This document shows, piece by piece, positions 45,275 to 54,783 of a stretch of DNA of 61,716 bases. The translations under genes and the position numbers were made by a program. Below the pieces are notes generated by a model that had not been told where the DNA came from, searched no databases, and was given only the letters and a program-made list of their open reading frames with translations. How positions within the stretch are numbered: position 1 is the first letter of the stretch; every line of letters starts with the position of its first letter. Source of the stretch: Devosia naphthalenivorans (GTDB lineage: Bacteria; Pseudomonadota; Alphaproteobacteria; Rhizobiales; Devosiaceae); contig NZ_PYVW01000020.1 in NCBI RefSeq assembly GCF_003056355.1, positions 1 through 61,716 on the forward strand. The letters are read 5' to 3'.

Positions 45275-48200
45275 TCAAGCCGCATTTTCGGCCAGTTTTG
45301 CTAGGCGTGAGAGGATTGCGGCCGCCCCCTTCAGACGGTCATTTGGGGTCGGCCAGTTGCGCACGAACACGAGTTTCTGATCGGGCTTGATGCGAACCTG
45401 GTTGGAAATGTCGCTCACCATGCGGACAAGCGCGGCCGGATTGGGGAACTCATTGTTGCGCAGCGTGAGGACGGCGCCCTTGGGTCCGGCGTCGACCTTT
45501 TCGACATTGGCCTGGCGGCAGAGCGCCTTGACCAGGATGACCTTGAGCAGCGCCTCGACCTCGTCGGGCAGCGGCCCGAACCGGTCGATGAGCTCGGCAC
45601 CAGCCGCGTCGATGTCGCGAATATCGGTGAGATCGCCCAGACGCCGATAGAGCTGCATGCGCAGCTGTAAATCGGGCACGTAATGCTCGGGAATCATGAC
45701 CGGCATGCCCAGCGAAATCTGCGGGCTCCACTCGTTCTTGTCTTCGTAGTCTTCATCGCCATTCCTAAGGTTGGCGACCGCTTCTTCCAGCATGGACTGG
45801 TAAAGCTCGTAACCGACTTCGCGGATATGGCCCGATTGCTCATCGCCCAGCAGATTGCCGGCGCCACGAATATCGAGGTCATGGCTGGCAAGCTGGAACC
45901 CTGCGCCCAGGCTTTCGAGCGACTGCAAGACGCCAAGTCGGCGCTCAGCGGTGTCGGTCAACTTCCGGTCGGCTGGCACGGTGAAGAGAGCGTAGGCACG
46001 CGCCTTCGCCCGTCCGATACGGCCGCGGATCTGATACAGCTGCGCCAGCCCGAAATTATCCGCACTATGCACGATCAAAGTATTTGCATTGGGGATGTCG
46101 AGGCCGGACTCCACGATGGTCGTGGCAACCAGAACGTCGAATTTATTGTCGTAGAAGGCGTTCATGATGTCGTCGAGTTCGCCCGGCGCCATCTGCCCGT
46201 TCGCGACGACGAACGACACCTCCGGCACCTGTACCCGCAGGAATTCGGCGATATCGGCCTGGTCCTTGATACGTGGGACGACATAGAAGCTCTGTCCGCC
46301 ACGATACTTTTCGCGCAGCAGCGCCTCGCGGATGGACAGCGGATCGAAGGGCGAAATGAACGTGCGGATGGCCAGGCGGTCCACCGGCGGCGTTGCCAGC
46401 AGCGACAGATCACGAACGCCGGTAAGCGCCAGTTGCAGGGTGCGCGGGATCGGTGTCGCCGTAAGCGTCAGCACATGCACATTGGCCTTGAGCTCCTTGA
46501 GACGCTCCTTGTGGCCAACGCCAAAGTGCTGCTCTTCGTCGACGATCACCATGCCCAAATCCTTGAACTTGATGGTCTTGGACAGCAGCGCATGCGTGCC
46601 GATGACGATATCGACCTGGCCGTCTGCTAAGCCTTCCTTGGTCGCTTTAAGCTCGGCCGACCCCACCATGCGCGAGGCCTGACGCACCCGCACCGGCAGG
46701 CCGACGAACCGCTCGGCAAACGTCTTGTAGTGCTGCCGCGACAGCAGCGTCGTCGGCACCACCACGGCAACCTGCTTGCCGCTCAGCGCGACTGCGAAGG
46801 CCGCGCGCAGCGCCACTTCGGTCTTGCCGAAGCCGACGTCGCCACACACGAGGCGGTCCATGACGCGGCCGGAGGTGACATCATCGAACACGGCCTCAAT
46901 GGCGGCCATCTGGTCTTCGGTTTCCTCATAGGGGAAACGAGCCGCGAATTCGTCGTAAGCGCCGGGATTGATCTCGATCACATCTGCGCGCGTCAGCAGG
47001 CGGGCGGCAGCGATCTTGATCAACTGCTCCGCCATTTCGCGGATGCGCTTCTTGAGCCGGCCCTTCTTGGCCTGCCACGCGACGCCGCCGAGCTTGTCGA
47101 GCGTGACATTGCCGTCGTCGGACCCATAGCGGGTCAGCAGCTCGATGTTTTCGACCGGCAGGTAAAGCTTGGTATCTCCGCCATATTCGAGTTCGACGCA
47201 TTCGTGAGGCGCGCCGCCCGCCTGAATGACCTTGAGACCAAGGAAACGGCCAATACCATGATCGACATGGACCACCAGGTCGCCCGCTGCCAAGCTCGCA
47301 GCCTCGGTCAGGGCATCCGAAGCCTTTTTCTTGCGCTGGGGCCGCAGGATGCGTTCGCCCAGGATGTCCTGCTCGCTCAGAACGATCAGGTCATTGGTTT
47401 CGAATCCGGTTTCGAGCGGCAGCACGACGAGCGATGTCGTCGCAGCGCTAGTGGTTTCGGCATCGCGCCAGTTCTCGGCGAGACGCGGATTGGTCAGGCC
47501 ATGATCCCTTAGCACCTGAACCATGCGGTCGCGGGTACCAGTGCTCCAGCACGCGACGATGGCCCGGCGTCCATTGCGCCGTTCGGCCAGCAGCCGGTTG
47601 ACGACCGCCTGGAAGAGGTTGGTATCCTGCGCCAGCCGCTCGGCGGCGAAGCTGGGGGCGATCTGCCCGCCGGCATCGTCGACCGCCTTGGTGCCGGGCG
47701 CGAGGAATTGGCTGAGTTGCACCACCGATGCGCCGGCCAGCGCATAGGGATGCTCGTCCACGGCGTAGAGCAGTTCGGGCTTGATCGGCTTGTAGGGCGC
47801 CCCTGCCCCGGCAACCACCGGCGCCAGCCGTGCTGTTTCGCGCGCCTCATAATAGTCACGCACCTGCTCGACACGGTCGGCATAGGCCTCCGCCGCCTGT
47901 TCATCGAACACAAAGGGCGCGTCGCCGACATAGGCGGCCAGCGTATCGAGATGTTCATAGAAGAACGGCAGCCAGTGTTCGGTGCCTGAATACCGCGCGC
48001 CGCCGCTGACGGAGGCATAGAGCGTGTCGTCTACCGTGTTGCCGCCAAAAGCCGCCGTGTAGTTCTGGCGGAAGCGGCGGATGGTTTCATCGGTCAACAC
48101 CACTTCGCTCATCGGCGTCAGGTCGACGCGCTTGAGCTGCCCCGTGGTGCGCTGGGTATCCGGATCGAAGGTGCGGATCGATTCAAGCTGGCTGCCGAAG

Positions 48201-48760
48201 AAGTCGAACCGCAAGGGAGCTTCGGCGCTGGCGGGGAACAGATCCACCAGCCCGCCGCGCACCGCATATTCGCCGCTTTCGCGCACCGTTGGCACGCGCA
48301 GATAGCCATTGTTGGCGGCCCAGGCGATCAGCTTTTCGCTATCGACGATCCGCCCGGTGGCGGCCGAAAACGACATGGTTTCCACCACGTCTCGCGGCGG
48401 CAGGCGCTGGATCAAGGCGTTGACCGCTGTCAGCACCACAGCGCCCTTGGCTCCGCTGGTCAGCGCCGCCAGCGTGTTCATGCGCGCGGCAATAGTGACG
48501 TTGTTGGGCGACACGCGATCGTAGGGCAGGCAGTCCCAGGCCGGCAGCGTCAGGATGGTGTGGCCGGGCAGCATGGCGGTCAAGATATCGGCCATGCGCT
48601 GCAGCCGCCGACCATCGCGCGCCACAAAGACGATGCTTGCGGCATCATCGGGCGCAGCTTCGACGCGCTGCTGGATCAGCCGCGCCAGCACCATGGGCTG
48701 CATGCCATCGGGCACATTGGCGATGGTGCGCGTGGGGCGCTGGGCGACCAGTTCGTTCAT
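45275..48760 (-). CDS. mfd: Transcription-repair coupling factor
   Basis: A 1161-residue Mfd. It removes stalled RNA polymerase and recruits UvrA to the lesion. The UvrB-like N-terminal domain is followed by the RNA polymerase-interacting region (LAAGDLVVHVDHGIGRFLGL) and the helicase core with Walker A GDVGFGKTEVALRA at about 640, VIVDEEQHFGVGHKERLKEL, and the TRG-type motifs at LVATTIVESGLDIPNANTLI. The C-terminal domain is present (LGMPVMIPEHYVPDLQLRMQ). Its start overlaps the sdhE stop by four bases. Confidence 0.97.
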   Translation of the reverse strand: MNELVAQRPTRTIANVPDGMQPMVLARLIQQRVEAAPDDAASIVFVARDGRRLQRMADILTAMLPGHTILTLPAWDCLPYDRVSPNNVTIAARMNTLAALTSGAKGAVVLTAVNALIQRLPPRDVVETMSFSAATGRIVDSEKLIAWAANNGYLRVPTVRESGEYAVRGGLVDLFPASAEAPLRFDFFGSQLESIRTFDPDTQRTTGQLKRVDLTPMSEVVLTDETIRRFRQNYTAAFGGNTVDDTLYASVSGGARYSGTEHWLPFFYEHLDTLAAYVGDAPFVFDEQAAEAYADRVEQVRDYYEARETARLAPVVAGAGAPYKPIKPELLYAVDEHPYALAGASVVQLSQFLAPGTKAVDDAGGQIAPSFAAERLAQDTNLFQAVVNRLLAERRNGRRAIVACWSTGTRDRMVQVLRDHGLTNPRLAENWRDAETTSAATTSLVVLPLETGFETNDLIVLSEQDILGERILRPQRKKKASDALTEAASLAAGDLVVHVDHGIGRFLGLKVIQAGGAPHECVELEYGGDTKLYLPVENIELLTRYGSDDGNVTLDKLGGVAWQAKKGRLKKRIREMAEQLIKIAAARLLTRADVIEINPGAYDEFAARFPYEETEDQMAAIEAVFDDVTSGRVMDRLVCGDVGFGKTEVALRAAFAVALSGKQVAVVVPTTLLSRQHYKTFAERFVGLPVRVRQASRMVGSAELKATKEGLADGQVDIVIGTHALLSKTIKFKDLGMVIVDEEQHFGVGHKERLKELKANVHVLTLTATPIPRTLQLALTGVRDLSLLATPPVDRLAIRTFISPFDPLSIREALLREKYRGGQSFYVVPRIKDQADIAEFLRVQVPEVSFVVANGQMAPGELDDIMNAFYDNKFDVLVATTIVESGLDIPNANTLIVHSADNFGLAQLYQIRGRIGRAKARAYALFTVPADRKLTDTAERRLGVLQSLESLGAGFQLASHDLDIRGAGNLLGDEQSGHIREVGYELYQSMLEEAVANLRNGDEDYEDKNEWSPQISLGMPVMIPEHYVPDLQLRMQLYRRLGDLTDIRDIDAAGAELIDRFGPLPDEVEALLKVILVKALCRQANVEKVDAGPKGAVLTLRNNEFPNPAALVRMVSDISNQVRIKPDQKLVFVRNWPTPNDRLKGAAAILSRLAKLAENAA

Positions 48761-49035
48761 TTTCCTACCCGTGCCTGATGATCGGCAATCACCTCGGCCA
48801 GAAACGCCTTGTCGACGTGGTCCGGCGGCGTTTCCTGCCCCATCACCCAGGTCAGCAATGGCGGGTCCTCCTCGCTCATCAGGGCTTCGAGCCGGTCAAG
48901 CTGGCTGTCATCCATGCTATCGGTGTGTGTGTCGGCATAGGGCCCCAACACCAGATCCATCTCGCGCGTTCCACGATGCCAGGCCCGATACCGCAGCTTC
49001 TTGCGGCGAATGGCAATGTCTTCACCGGCCGTCAT
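48757..49035 (-). CDS. sdhE: FAD assembly factor SdhE (succinate dehydrogenase assembly factor 2)
   Basis: A 92-residue SdhE/SDHAF2 homologue: IRRKKLRYRAWHRGTREMDL with the conserved RGxxE-like RGTRE, then DRLEALMSEEDPPLLTWVMG. It helps attach FAD covalently to the succinate dehydrogenase flavoprotein. It is co-transcribed with mfd (ATGA overlap). I start at the Met at 49035; another Met at 49047 is possible. It is divergent from recG, whose start lies 179 bp away. Confidence 0.93.
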   Translation of the reverse strand: MTAGEDIAIRRKKLRYRAWHRGTREMDLVLGPYADTHTDSMDDSQLDRLEALMSEEDPPLLTWVMGQETPPDHVDKAFLAEVIADHQARVGK

Positions 49036-49214
49036 TTGACACACCATGATCCCGCTTGTTCTCGCTTTGGACGCCTGTGTAACCAGATATGGTGAAGTTG
49101 TCAGCCCTTTACCGCTGCTCGTCGCGGTACACGACGCCCTCGCTTGTGCTGCGCTGAGCGCCGGTGGTTGTGGCTTGAAGTACTCACCAATACTCTCCAC
49201 CCAAGGAGAATCGC

Positions 49215-51326
49215 TTGGTATCTCGCCCGGAATCCCTTTCGCCATTGTTTCGTTCCCTGCACTCCATCAAGGGCGTGGGCGACAAGCTGGCTGCCTTGCT
49301 GACGCGCTATTTCGGCGCGCCGGAAGGGCAGGAGGCGATTGCCCTCGATATTCTGATGCACATGCCGACAGGCGTGGTGGATCGGCGGCGGCAGGTCGGC
49401 ATCGCCGAGGCCTATCTCAACCAGATCGTGACGCTGCGTCTTCATATCGACAGGCACCAGCCGCCGCCCCGCGGCAAGCCACATGTGCCCCATCGGGTTT
49501 TTGCCCATGACGAGACCGGCGACGTCCAGCTGGTGTTTTTCCGCGCGCAGGGCGGCTGGGTGGAGAAGGCCCTGCCCGAGGGAGAAGAGCGCTTTGTTTC
49601 CGGGCAGATCGGGTTCTTCAACGGCGAAAAGCAGATCACCCACCCCGACTACATTGTCGAGCCCGACAAATTCGCCACCCTGCCGCTGGTCGAGCCGGTT
49701 TACCCGCTTACCCAGGGGCTGAGTTCGAAGGCCCTCACCAAGCTGGTGCGCCAGGTGGTGGAAACCATACCCCCGCTTCCCGAATGGGCCAGTGCGCGGA
49801 TGCTGGAGCAACGCCAGTGGCCGGCCTTTGCCCATGCGATGAAGTCGGTGCATTTGCCGGCAACGCCCGACGAAGCCGAATTGTGGGGTCCGGCCCGCAT
49901 GCGGCTGGCCTATGACGAATATTTTGCCGGCCAGCTGACGCTGCAGCTGATCCGCTCGACCATGGTGGCCGACCGCGGGATCGCCCGCACCTTCACCGGC
50001 GAGATCACGCGACGGGTAACCCACGCCCTACCCTTCTCCCTCACCGAGGGGCAGCAGAAGGCAGTGGACGAAATTCGCGCGGATCTCGCCTCGCCCGACC
50101 GCATGTCGCGCCTGCTGCAGGGCGATGTTGGCGCGGGTAAAACCGTGGTCGCTCTCATGGCCATGGCTGCGATGGCCGAAAGCGGCGCCCAATCCGCACT
50201 TATGGCGCCGACGGAGCTTCTGGCTGCGCAGCATTTCAAGACGGTGAAACCGCTTTGCGACATGGCTGGGCTCGGCTGTGAATTGTTGACCGGCAAGATG
50301 GGCGCCGCCGAGCGCCGGGCGAAACTCGCCGGCATCGCCAGTGGCGACACTACCATCGTCGTTGGCACCCATGCCCTGTTCCAGTCCGGCGTGGAGTTCC
50401 AGAATCTTGGCCTGACGGTGGTTGACGAGCAGCACCGCTTCGGCGTCCACCAGCGGTTGGCGCTATCGGACAAGGGCAAGCACACCGACTTGCTGGTGAT
50501 GACGGCGACCCCCATTCCGCGCACGCTGGTGTTGACCCATTTCGGCGACATGGACGTCAGCATCCTGCGCGAGAAGCCGCGCGGCCGTCAGCCGATAGAT
50601 ACGGCAGTTCTTTCCATCGGCGATTACGCCAGGGTCATTGCGCGCCTTCAGGCCCGACTCGGAGAAAGTGCCCAGGCGTTCTGGGTATGTCCGCTGGTGG
50701 AAGAAAGCGAACACCTCGACGTTGTTGCGGCGGAAGACCGCTTTGCCGAGTTGCAAAAGGTGTTTGGCGACCAGGTGGCGCTGGTGCATGGCCGCATGAG
50801 CGCCACCGCCAAGCAGGAAGTGATGCAGCGCTTTTCCGCCAATGAGCTCAAACTGCTGGTCGCCACCACGGTGATCGAAGTGGGGGTCGATGTGCCCAAT
50901 GCCTCGATCATGATCATCGAACATGCCGAGCGCTTCGGCCTGGCGCAATTGCATCAGCTGCGCGGCCGGGTTGGGCGCGGTTCGCAGCGCTCCGCGTGCC
51001 TGCTGCTCTACAAGGACCCCTTGAGCGAAACCGCAAGGGCGCGCCTCGATACCATTAAATCCACCGAGGACGGTTTCGAAATCGCCGAACGCGATCTGGA
51101 ACTGCGCGGGCAAGGCGACGTGTTGGGCACCCGCCAGTCCGGCATGCCCGGCTATCGGCTGGCCGTGCCCGACGTACACCGTCATCTGCTCGACTTTGCC
51201 CATGATGACGCCAAGGAATTGCTGGCGCGGAACCCCGGCCTGACGGGCGACGAGGGAGAGGCGGCGCGCACAGCGTTGTATTTGTTCAGGAAGGACCTGG
51301 CGATTCCGCTAATCAGGGCAGGATAA
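49215..51326 (+). CDS. recG: ATP-dependent DNA helicase RecG
   Basis: A 703-residue RecG. It reverses stalled forks and processes branched DNA. The N-terminal wedge domain includes HMPTGVVDRRRQVG and an OB-like fold. Walker A is LLQGDVGAGKTVVALMAM; the DEQH box is VVDEQHRFGVHQRL. LLVATTVIEVGVDVPNASIM and the TRG motif HQLRGRVGRGSQRSACLLLY follow. The start is a TTG at 49215, six bases after AAGGAG; no in-frame ATG fits as well. Confidence 0.97.
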   Translation: MVSRPESLSPLFRSLHSIKGVGDKLAALLTRYFGAPEGQEAIALDILMHMPTGVVDRRRQVGIAEAYLNQIVTLRLHIDRHQPPPRGKPHVPHRVFAHDETGDVQLVFFRAQGGWVEKALPEGEERFVSGQIGFFNGEKQITHPDYIVEPDKFATLPLVEPVYPLTQGLSSKALTKLVRQVVETIPPLPEWASARMLEQRQWPAFAHAMKSVHLPATPDEAELWGPARMRLAYDEYFAGQLTLQLIRSTMVADRGIARTFTGEITRRVTHALPFSLTEGQQKAVDEIRADLASPDRMSRLLQGDVGAGKTVVALMAMAAMAESGAQSALMAPTELLAAQHFKTVKPLCDMAGLGCELLTGKMGAAERRAKLAGIASGDTTIVVGTHALFQSGVEFQNLGLTVVDEQHRFGVHQRLALSDKGKHTDLLVMTATPIPRTLVLTHFGDMDVSILREKPRGRQPIDTAVLSIGDYARVIARLQARLGESAQAFWVCPLVEESEHLDVVAAEDRFAELQKVFGDQVALVHGRMSATAKQEVMQRFSANELKLLVATTVIEVGVDVPNASIMIIEHAERFGLAQLHQLRGRVGRGSQRSACLLLYKDPLSETARARLDTIKSTEDGFEIAERDLELRGQGDVLGTRQSGMPGYRLAVPDVHRHLLDFAHDDAKELLARNPGLTGDEGEAARTALYLFRKDLAIPLIRAG

Positions 51327-51406
51327 GCACACCTCTCTCCGGTCCACCACGCTGCCCTCAGACCTGTTCCGAGGGTCACTCGCAACGCGGCACAAGTGGG
51401 ACAATG

Positions 51407-51429
51407 GTCCTCGGATCAAGTCCGAGGAC
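51407..51429. repeat. Short palindrome between convergent genes
   Basis: GTCCTCGGA-TCAAG-TCCGAGGAC, a perfect 9-bp stem between the ends of recG and glmS. There is no clear T-run. It is related in form to 642-664 and 7021-7040. Confidence 0.6.
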
Positions 51430-51459
51430 AGCGCTGTGCTTGTGATGTGCGAAGGAGCC

Positions 51460-53286
51460 CTACTCCACCGTCACTGACTTCGCCAAATTCCGCGGCTGGT
51501 CAACATCCGTGCCCATGAACACGGCCGTATGATACGCCAGCAACTGCACCGGAATGGTCGCCAGGATCGGCGCCACGAAGCTCGATACATGCGGGATAAC
51601 GATCACATCTGCCACCCCATGCCCCACCGTGCCCGCACCCTCGGCATCGGTAATCAGGATGATCTTGCCACCGCGCGCCGCCACTTCCTGCATGTTGCTC
51701 AGCGTCTTGTCGACCAACTCGTCCGAGGGCGCCACCACGATCACCGGCATGTCCTCGTCAACCAGGGCAATGGGGCCGTGCTTGAGTTCACCTGCTGCAT
51801 AACCTTCTGCGTGGATATAGCTGATTTCCTTGAGCTTCAATGCGCCTTCCATGGCGATCGGGAACATCGGGCCGCGACCCAGATAGAGCACATCCTTGGC
51901 CTTGCTCAGGCGCTTGGCAATGTCCATGATCTGGGTTTCGGTGTTGAGCGCCTGCGCCACCGCCGTCGGCAGATGCACGAGGTCGCGCACGAACTCCGCC
52001 TCCTGCTCGGCGCTCAGCACACCACGCGCACGGCCTGCCGCGATGGCAAGGCTGGCAAGAGCCGTGAGCTGCGCGGTCAATGCCTTGGTCGATGCGACGC
52101 CGATCTCCGGGCCGCAGAGGATCGGAAACACCACGCTCGATTCCCGCGCAATGGTGGATTCCAGCGTGTTGACCAACGAGGCAACGTGTTGCCCCTGCCC
52201 CGCACAATAACGCAGCGCTGCCAGCGTATCTGCAGTCTCGCCAGACTGCGAGATGAACAGCGACAGCCCGCCTTTTTCCAGCGGTGGCTCGCGGTAGCGG
52301 AATTCGGACGCCACATCTATGTCCACCGGCAGCCGCGCATAGCGCTCGAACCAATACTTCGCCACGGCGCCCGCAAGATAGGCCGTGCCACAGGCGCTGA
52401 TGGTGAGGCGCGTCAGGTCGGCAAAGTCGAACGGCAGGGTTTCGCGAATGGCAACCCTTTCGGCGCCCATGTCCACATAGTGGCTCAGCGTATGCGAGAT
52501 GGTTTGCGGCTGCTCGTAGATTTCCTTGGCCATGAAGTGGCGGTGGTTGCCCTTGTCCACCAGCAGCGCCGAGGCCTGCGAAAGCTGCTGCTCGCGCTGC
52601 ACGATGGCATCCATGCCATCCCTGATGGTCACGCCAGCCGGAGTGATCACCGCCCAGTCGCCGTCTTCGAGATAGGTCAGCCGCGAAGTGAATGGCGCCA
52701 GAGCCATGGCGTCGGAGCCCAGATACATCTCGGTCGTGCCATAGCCGATCGCCAGAGGCGCGCCGTGCCGAGCGGCGATCAGGAGGCCATCTTCGCCCTT
52801 GAACAGGAAGGCGAGCGCGAAGGCGCCCTTGAGCTTTTTCAGCGTACGCGCCACCGCCAGTTCGGGATCGGCACCATTGGCAATCTCACGGCTGACCCAT
52901 AGCGCGACGGATTCGGTGTCCGTCTGCGTCTGGGGCAGATAGCCGTCCTTGGCGAGATCGGCCAGCAGTTCGCGGAAGTTCTCGATGATGCCGTTGTGCA
53001 CGACCGCCACGCGATCAGTGGTGTGCGGATGGGCGTTCTGCTCGGTCGGCGCGCCATGCGTCGCCCAGCGTGTGTGGCCGATGCCTACCTGCCCGCCAAG
53101 CGGTTCGAAGCTGAGCTTCTGCGCCAGATTGCCCAGCTTACCCTCGGCGCGACGGCGGGCGATGTCGCCGCCTTCGAGCGTCGCCACCCCGGCGCTGTCA
53201 TAGCCGCGATATTCCAGCCGCTTGAGCGCATCCACCAGGCGGCCAGCCACGGGGGCGCTACCGACAATACCTACGATACCGCACAT
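51460..53286 (-). CDS. glmS: Glutamine-fructose-6-phosphate aminotransferase
   Basis: A 608-residue GlmS. It makes glucosamine-6-phosphate from fructose-6-phosphate and glutamine. The catalytic Cys follows the initiator Met (MCGIVGIVGSAPVAGRLVDA) and lies in the glutaminase domain; HTRWATHG and two SIS domains follow (ISACGTAYLAGAVAKYWFER, YLGRGPMFPIAMEGALKLKE). An in-frame upstream extension to 53556 is rejected because the Cys must be at the mature N terminus. It follows glmU by a single base, forming a UDP-GlcNAc operon. AAGGGA lies upstream. Confidence 0.97.
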   Translation of the reverse strand: MCGIVGIVGSAPVAGRLVDALKRLEYRGYDSAGVATLEGGDIARRRAEGKLGNLAQKLSFEPLGGQVGIGHTRWATHGAPTEQNAHPHTTDRVAVVHNGIIENFRELLADLAKDGYLPQTQTDTESVALWVSREIANGADPELAVARTLKKLKGAFALAFLFKGEDGLLIAARHGAPLAIGYGTTEMYLGSDAMALAPFTSRLTYLEDGDWAVITPAGVTIRDGMDAIVQREQQLSQASALLVDKGNHRHFMAKEIYEQPQTISHTLSHYVDMGAERVAIRETLPFDFADLTRLTISACGTAYLAGAVAKYWFERYARLPVDIDVASEFRYREPPLEKGGLSLFISQSGETADTLAALRYCAGQGQHVASLVNTLESTIARESSVVFPILCGPEIGVASTKALTAQLTALASLAIAAGRARGVLSAEQEAEFVRDLVHLPTAVAQALNTETQIMDIAKRLSKAKDVLYLGRGPMFPIAMEGALKLKEISYIHAEGYAAGELKHGPIALVDEDMPVIVVAPSDELVDKTLSNMQEVAARGGKIILITDAEGAGTVGHGVADVIVIPHVSSFVAPILATIPVQLLAYHTAVFMGTDVDQPRNLAKSVTVE

Positions 53287-53287
53287 G

Positions 53288-54640
53288 TTATTTTCCCTTC
53301 GCAGCCTTCTTGGCGAGTGCCTTCTCGCGGACTTTTGGCGCGTGGCCAAGCTTATTTTCCTGGCGTGCCCGGCCAAAGGCCACCGCATCGGCCGGAACAT
53401 CCTGGGTGATGACGCTGCCGCTCGCCACCAGCGCACCCGCGCCAACGGTGACCGGCGCCACCAATGCGCTGTTTGACCCGACAAAGGCACCGTCGCCAAT
53501 GGTCGTGCGATACTTGTTGTAGCCGTCATAGTTGACGGTAATGACCCCGGCACCAACGTTTACGTTAGCGCCCACCGAGGCGTCGCCGATATAGGTCAGG
53601 TGACTGACCTTGGCGCCCTGCCCGATCTCGGCTTTTTTGATCTCGACGAAATTGCCCACCTTGGCGCCTTCGGCAAGATTCGCATCCGGCCGCAACCGCG
53701 CAAAAGGACCGACCGACGCATTGCGGCCGACATGAGCGCCTTCGAGGTGACTAAAGGCGTGGATCACCGCCCCTTCCTCGACGACCACGCCGGGGCCGAA
53801 CACCACGTTCGGCTCGATGGTAACGTCCTGGGCGATCTCCGTATCATAGGAGAACCAGACGCTCGCCGGGTCTTTCAGCGTCACACCGGCCTTCATGAAG
53901 TCCTCGCGCCGGACTTCCTGGAATAGGCCTTCCGCCCGTGCCAGTTGGCTGCGGTCATTGACGCCCATGACGTCGTTTTCCGGTGCCAGGCCATACCCCA
54001 CCCGCTTGCCGGCCGAATTGGCGAGGCCCACCAGATCGCCAAGATAGTATTCGCCCTGCGCGTTGTTGGTTTCGACCTTGTCGATCAGGTCTCGAAATAC
54101 CTCGGCGCGGAAGGCGAGAATGCAGGCGTTGCACAGCCGAATGCCGCGCTCGGCTTCGGTTGCGTCCTTGTGCTCACGAATGGCCAGCAGGGTATCGCCA
54201 TCGGTGATGAAGCGGCCATAGCCGGTTGGGTCCTTGGGCTCGAACCCCAGAATCGCAACATCCAGGCCGGCATCGAGCCGATCCAGCACGACGCGGAAGT
54301 TCTCCCCGCGCAGCAGCGGATGGTCGCCATAGACCACGGCGATATAGCCGGTTGCCTCCTTGAACAGGTCCCGCGCCATGGACGCGGCGTGCGCTGTGCC
54401 CTTGGCTTCACCCTGCTCGAAATGCACGATGTCCGGATGCATCTTCGAGACGGCGGAGCGAATAGCATCGTGCTTGGGTCCGGTGACCAGCGCGATTTTC
54501 GTGGAGCCCGCCTCGCGTGCGGCGCGCGCCACATGCCCCACGATCGGCATGCCGCCAACCTGGTGCAGAACCTTGGGCGTAGTCGATCGCATCCGCGTGC
54601 CCTCGCCAGCCGCAAGGATGATCGACAGCAGTTCAGTCAT
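53288..54640 (-). CDS. glmU: Bifunctional GlcNAc-1-P uridyltransferase / GlcN-1-P acetyltransferase
   Basis: A 450-residue GlmU. The pyrophosphorylase half starts with LSIILAAGEGTRMRSTTPKV; the left-handed beta-helix acetyltransferase half contains VVVEEGAVIHAFSHLEGAHV, ASVGANVNVGAGVITVNYDG and VGSNSALVAPVTVGAGALVA. It makes UDP-GlcNAc for peptidoglycan and lipopolysaccharide. It is the first gene of the glmU-glmS pair, so substrate supply and final steps are expressed together. Confidence 0.97.
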   Translation of the reverse strand: MTELLSIILAAGEGTRMRSTTPKVLHQVGGMPIVGHVARAAREAGSTKIALVTGPKHDAIRSAVSKMHPDIVHFEQGEAKGTAHAASMARDLFKEATGYIAVVYGDHPLLRGENFRVVLDRLDAGLDVAILGFEPKDPTGYGRFITDGDTLLAIREHKDATEAERGIRLCNACILAFRAEVFRDLIDKVETNNAQGEYYLGDLVGLANSAGKRVGYGLAPENDVMGVNDRSQLARAEGLFQEVRREDFMKAGVTLKDPASVWFSYDTEIAQDVTIEPNVVFGPGVVVEEGAVIHAFSHLEGAHVGRNASVGPFARLRPDANLAEGAKVGNFVEIKKAEIGQGAKVSHLTYIGDASVGANVNVGAGVITVNYDGYNKYRTTIGDGAFVGSNSALVAPVTVGAGALVASGSVITQDVPADAVAFGRARQENKLGHAPKVREKALAKKAAKGK

Positions 54641-54783
54641 GACGCATTCTCCGGTTGAGCGGTCTATTGCCACCCATTTTTACCGATTTATGGCAGGGAA
54701 GAGTTGGCGAAGCACTAATCTCGGCGGCATGGTTCAATTCTCGCACAATACTTGATTCGGATGCGACCTGAGGGATTGCTGAC

